Assembly (NCBI GenBank): GCA_020216805.1
Contig: JAIWNN010000147.1
Coordinates: 1 to 10,933, forward strand
Source: Desulfarculus sp.
Lineage (GTDB): Bacteria; Desulfobacterota; Desulfarculia; Desulfarculales; Desulfarculaceae
Direction of reading: 5' to 3'
Length of the DNA stretch: 10,933 nucleotides
Made by a program: the position numbers and the translations under genes. Position 1 is the stretch's first letter; every line of letters begins with the position of its first letter. Of this stretch, positions 8,726-10,933 are shown piece by piece. The notes below the pieces were generated by a model that searched no databases, was not told the origin of the DNA, and saw only the letters and a program-made list of their open reading frames with translations.

Positions 8726-8782
8726 CTCCGAATTTATCTCCCCGCCTTTTGTTTTGCGCCTTTTCTCCTTTTTCCCGCCGTT

Positions 8783-8819
8783 GTCATCGCGAGCCGCCGG
8801 GAGGTGGCGTGGCGATCTC
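8783..8819. repeat. Palindromic repeat half-unit, copy 4 (diverged)
   Basis: This is a diverged unit in the same orientation as copy 3: GTCATCGCGAGCCGCC, then GGGA, then GGTGGCGTGGCGATCTC. The outer stem is ATCGC with GCGAT and the inner stem GCCGCC with GGTGGC. The outer stem differs from copy 3 by a compensatory T-A to C-G change, so pairing is kept. Confidence 0.55.
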
Positions 8820-8903
8820 TTGCGATTCTGTCTTTTCGGGTGGTCGGGACACAGAATTATCGCGGCCACCCAAGACCTCTATTAAAAGGTGGTGGCAAAA
8901 GCC

Positions 8904-8934
8904 GGCCAGGGCGGGGGATGACCCCCCTCTGGCC
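8904..8934 (-). terminator. Intrinsic terminator of the chelatase operon
   Basis: On the - strand, GGCCAG-A-GGGGGG pairs with CCCCC-GCC-CTGGCC around a short TCAT loop, followed after GGC by TTTT. It is 22 bases past the TGA of the BchI-like gene. Stable GC stem plus a short U run makes this the best intrinsic terminator in the window. Confidence 0.6.
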
Positions 8935-8956
8935 GCACTTCAACTGCTTGACCGGA

Positions 8957-10000
8957 TCAGATGCGCTTGATGCGCTCGGCGATGTCGAACTCCATCTCGG
9001 CCAGGGGCCGGCGGCGCAAGCGGTGGGGCAGGGCCAACAGCGCCGCCGCGTCCACGTCGGCCGGGGTGGCCTGCTTGCGGCCGTCCAGGGCGGCCAGGGT
9101 GATGGCGGTCTTCAGCAGCGTCAGGTCGCCGCGGTGGCCGTCCACCCCCAGGCCCAACACCAGCTTCACCACCCGTTCCAGGACTTCCGGCCCGGCCGCG
9201 ACCTTGGGCAAGAGCTTGCGCGCCCGCACGATGGCCTTGGCCAGGCGCTGACCCTCGGCCGCGAATTTCTTGGCGAAACGGGCCGGGTCGCGCTCGAACT
9301 CCAGGCGGCGCAGGATCACCTCCTGGCGCAGGGCGGGGTCGGTCAGGCCCGCCACCTGCACGCAGAGGCCGAAGCGGTCGGTGAGCTGGGGCCGCAGCTC
9401 GCCCTCCTCGGGGTTCATGGTGCCCACCAGGGTGAAGCGCGCCGGGTGGCTGAGGCTGATGGATTCGCGCTCCACGCTGTTGACCCCCATGGCCGCCGCG
9501 TCCAGCAGGGCGTCCACCAGGTGGTCGTCCAGCAGGTTCACCTCGTCCACGTAGAGCACCTGGCGGTTGGCCGCGGCCAGGATGCCGGGCAGGAAGCGGG
9601 CCTTGCCCTGGCTGAGCGCGCTCTCCAGGTCCAGGGTGCCCAGCAGGCGGTCCTCGGTGGCCCCCACCGGGAGCTCCACCACCCGCACCCGGCGCTTGTC
9701 GCGGGGCAGGGTCTCGCCGGCGGCCAGGCGCTCGGCGCACTCGGCGCAGAGCGCGCCTGGGTCGTCGGGGTCGCAGGCGTAGGCGCAGTCGGCCACCACC
9801 GCCTGCTCGGGCAACAGCTCGGCCAGGGCCCGCACCGCGGTGGACTTGGCGGTGCCCTTCTCGCCCCGCACCAGCACCCCGCCCACCCGGGGGTTGACCA
9901 CGTTGATGATCAGGGCCAGCTTCATCTGGTCTTGGCCCACCAGGGCGGCGAAGGGATAGATCGGCGCGGCGTGGTTGGCCTGGGGTTCGGATTTGGTCAA
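8957..10000 (-). CDS. Magnesium/cobalt chelatase AAA+ subunit (BchI/ChlI-like)
   Basis: This is the AAA+ motor subunit of an I/D-type chelatase, using ATP to drive metal insertion by a CobN/BchH-type large subunit. The 347-residue protein has Walker A GEKGTAKST (46-54), the conserved CDPDDP region with C72, C76, C85 and C88, GATEDRLLGTLDLE, Walker B VLYVDEVNLLDD (148-159), GTMNPEEGELRPQLTDRFG (sensor 1 and Arg finger region) and a C-terminal helical lid with GHRGDLTLLKTA. Length is normal for BchI (about 340). No ATG fits the N-terminus; a TTG at 10000 preceded by GAGGAA at 4 bases gives the expected start just before the YPFAALVGQ motif. It follows the VWA subunit by 35 bases, so the two are one operon. 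Whether the metal is Co, Mg or Ni cannot be told from this subunit; no bacteriochlorophyll gene is present. Confidence 0.9.
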   Translation of the reverse strand: MTKSEPQANHAAPIYPFAALVGQDQMKLALIINVVNPRVGGVLVRGEKGTAKSTAVRALAELLPEQAVVADCAYACDPDDPGALCAECAERLAAGETLPRDKRRVRVVELPVGATEDRLLGTLDLESALSQGKARFLPGILAAANRQVLYVDEVNLLDDHLVDALLDAAAMGVNSVERESISLSHPARFTLVGTMNPEEGELRPQLTDRFGLCVQVAGLTDPALRQEVILRRLEFERDPARFAKKFAAEGQRLAKAIVRARKLLPKVAAGPEVLERVVKLVLGLGVDGHRGDLTLLKTAITLAALDGRKQATPADVDAAALLALPHRLRRRPLAEMEFDIAERIKRI

Positions 10001-10010
10001 TTGATTCCTC
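9998..10010 (-). promoter_or_regulatory. Ribosome binding site deciding the TTG start
   Basis: On the - strand, GAGGAA (10010-10005), TCAA, then TTG (10000-9998). There is no in-frame ATG or GTG nearby that leaves the N-terminal domain intact, and the reading frame upstream overlaps the VWA gene without similarity to it. Confidence 0.7.
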
Positions 10011-10035
10011 GCGGCCAGGGGCCTGGTGCGGCCTC

Positions 10036-10933
10036 TTAATGCCAGTTCTGCCGCACCAGGTCCAGGACCTGGCCGGCGGTGATGGTGCGCAGGGCCACGC
10101 AGGGCGCGCGCAGATAATCGGCCAGGGGCCGGCAGAGGTTGATCTCGTGGTGATGGCCCACGTCGGTGTCCACCACCACGAAGCGGGCCCGGGGATCTCC
10201 GGCCAGGCGGCGGGCCAGGTTCAGCACCTCGCGGTCGGCGTAGCCGCCGTCGCCCCAGCCGTCGCCCCAGCCCCCACCCTTGCATCCGGCCAGCTCGGTC
10301 ATCTCGCTCTCGCCCAGGGAGACCCTGAGCGGCACGTTGGGCCGGCCGTCGGTCAGGATCACCACCAGGGGGGTGAGCTTGGGATCCTGGGCCAGCTCGC
10401 GCATCAGGGCCCGGCCCACCAGCAAGAGGCCGGCGGCCAGGGGGGTCTTGCCGCCGGTGGGCAGGTCGGTCAGCATCCGCCGGGCCACCTCCACGCTGGC
10501 GGTGGGGGGCAACAACTCCCGGGCGGCCAGGCCGCCGAAGCTGATCACCCCCACCCGGTCGCGCTTCTGATAGGCCTCGGTCAAAAGGCCCAGCACCGCG
10601 GCCTTGGTTTCGCGCATGCGGGCGGCGGCGTTCATGGAGCCGCTGGCGTCCACGCAAAAGATCAGGAGCCGCCCGTGCTTGGCGGCACGAACCTTCTCGC
10701 GGACATCCGGCGGCCTCACCACCAGGGCCGGACCACCGGGTTGGCGGCGGGCCAACTGGTGGGGGGCGGCGGCGCGCAGGGTGGCGTCGAAGGCGATGGC
10801 GCGGCCCAGGCGCTGGGACGAGGCCCGCAGATAGCGGCCCCGGCTGTCGTGGCTCTCGCGGGCCGCCCGGCGGCCGGGCTGCTTGCGGCTGGCGCCTTCC
10901 TTGGCCGGCAGGCGGGTGGCCACCGGCTTCACC
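10036..10933 (-). CDS. Chelatase VWA subunit (BchD/ChlD/CobT-like), C-terminal part, 5' end outside window
   Basis: The frame is open to the window edge; a GTG at 10932 is only an in-frame codon, so the gene is treated as truncated. The visible 298 residues start with a basic linker containing RGRYLRAS and IAFDATLRAAAP, typical of the region before the VWA domain in BchD/ChlD. The VWA domain has a complete MIDAS: DASGS (D95, S97, S99), GGKTPL (T163) and TDGRPNVPL (D195). It recruits the AAA+ subunit and, through the metal site, the large chelatase subunit. An unusual Gly/Trp insert, GGGWGDGWGDGGYAD (219-233), sits after the MIDAS aspartate loop and comes from a 12-bp tandem duplication. In one-piece cobaltochelatases (TIGR02442 type) the AAA+ and VWA modules are fused; here a separate AAA+ gene follows. 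Confidence 0.87.
   Translation of the reverse strand, partial: VKPVATRLPAKEGASRKQPGRRAARESHDSRGRYLRASSQRLGRAIAFDATLRAAAPHQLARRQPGGPALVVRPPDVREKVRAAKHGRLLIFCVDASGSMNAAARMRETKAAVLGLLTEAYQKRDRVGVISFGGLAARELLPPTASVEVARRMLTDLPTGGKTPLAAGLLLVGRALMRELAQDPKLTPLVVILTDGRPNVPLRVSLGESEMTELAGCKGGGWGDGWGDGGYADREVLNLARRLAGDPRARFVVVDTDVGHHHEINLCRPLADYLRAPCVALRTITAGQVLDLVRQNWH
10246..10269. repeat. 12-bp tandem duplication inside the VWA gene
   Basis: Two exact copies of GCCGTCGCCCCA lie head to tail (10246-10257 and 10258-10269). Read on the - strand they encode WGDG-WGDG in frame. It is a short in-frame microsatellite-like expansion in a loop of the VWA domain. Confidence 0.85.

Larger units (their letters stand above)
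8562..8956. other. 395-base convergent intergenic region
   Basis: I see no credible gene here. It lies between the convergent MinD-like and BchI-like genes. In order it holds a GC-rich palindromic patch (8607-8620), a small CGTCTT-CGG-AGGACG hairpin (8641-8655), a strikingly AT-rich stretch (about 8658-8690), two repeat units (8691 and 8783), an ATTCTGT/ACAGAAT inverted pair (8825-8831, 8851-8857) and the terminator of the chelatase operon (8904-8934). The base composition of 8658-8690 contrasts sharply with the flanking genes. Confidence 0.6.

Noticed and set aside
8804..10039. 411-codon + strand open frame, and similar long antisense frames at 1051-1587 and 1702-2538
   Set aside because: They mirror glgB and the BchI-like gene, have biased low-diversity composition (Gly, Gln, Val, His rich) and no recognisable domain; they arise from high GC at third positions of the true genes.
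8957..10657. 566-codon frame covering both the BchI-like gene and part of the VWA gene
   Set aside because: Only the part from 10000 downward resembles a protein family; the upstream extension is an Arg/Gly/Pro-rich out-of-frame reading of the VWA gene.

Overview
This window looks like a chromosomal segment of a very GC-rich anaerobic bacterium, most plausibly a Desulfobacterota (former Deltaproteobacteria) lineage such as the Desulfarculales. That placement is inference. It rests on the high GC, the style of the HD, MinD-like and sigma54-regulator proteins, and the GTCATTGCGAGGAGC-type palindromic repeats that are frequent in such genomes. No rRNA, tRNA, CRISPR array, insertion sequence or prophage is visible.

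Layout. (1) The window opens inside the 3' end of an HD-domain phosphohydrolase gene (+). (2) A convergent gap follows with two palindromic repeat elements. (3) A glycogen branching enzyme (glgB, -) is divergent from a two-domain protein (+) that fuses an SlyD/FKBP-like N-terminus to a SAM-dependent methyltransferase. (4) A PLP-dependent decarboxylase/aminotransferase of the CobD/HisC type (-) converges on the methyltransferase. (5) An NtrC-type sigma54 response regulator (-) is transcribed divergently from a small zinc-ribbon/winged-helix protein (+), which is followed by a MinD/ParA-like ATPase (+). (6) A 395-base convergent gap carries two more repeat units and a good intrinsic terminator. 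(7) On the - strand lies a two-gene chelatase operon: a VWA subunit (BchD/CobT-like, running off the window) followed by an AAA+ subunit (BchI/ChlI-like) with a TTG start.

How the genes may work together. The I/D-type chelatase pair powers metal insertion by a CobN/BchH-type large subunit, probably encoded outside the window. The CobD-like enzyme would make the aminopropanol-phosphate arm of cobalamin, so both may serve tetrapyrrole or B12 metabolism, although they are in separate operons. The regulator, zinc-ribbon and MinD-like genes form a separate regulatory block with back-to-back promoters.

Most notable observations: the FKBP-like/methyltransferase fusion; an Asn-to-Thr change in the PLP-binding NPxNPxG motif of the CobD-like protein; identical TTGGCC-17-CATAAT promoters in front of glgB and the response regulator, which also settle both start codons; palindromic repeats confined to two of the three convergent gaps, with a compensatory base change in the stem; and a 12-bp tandem duplication that builds a WGDG-WGDG insert in the chelatase VWA domain.
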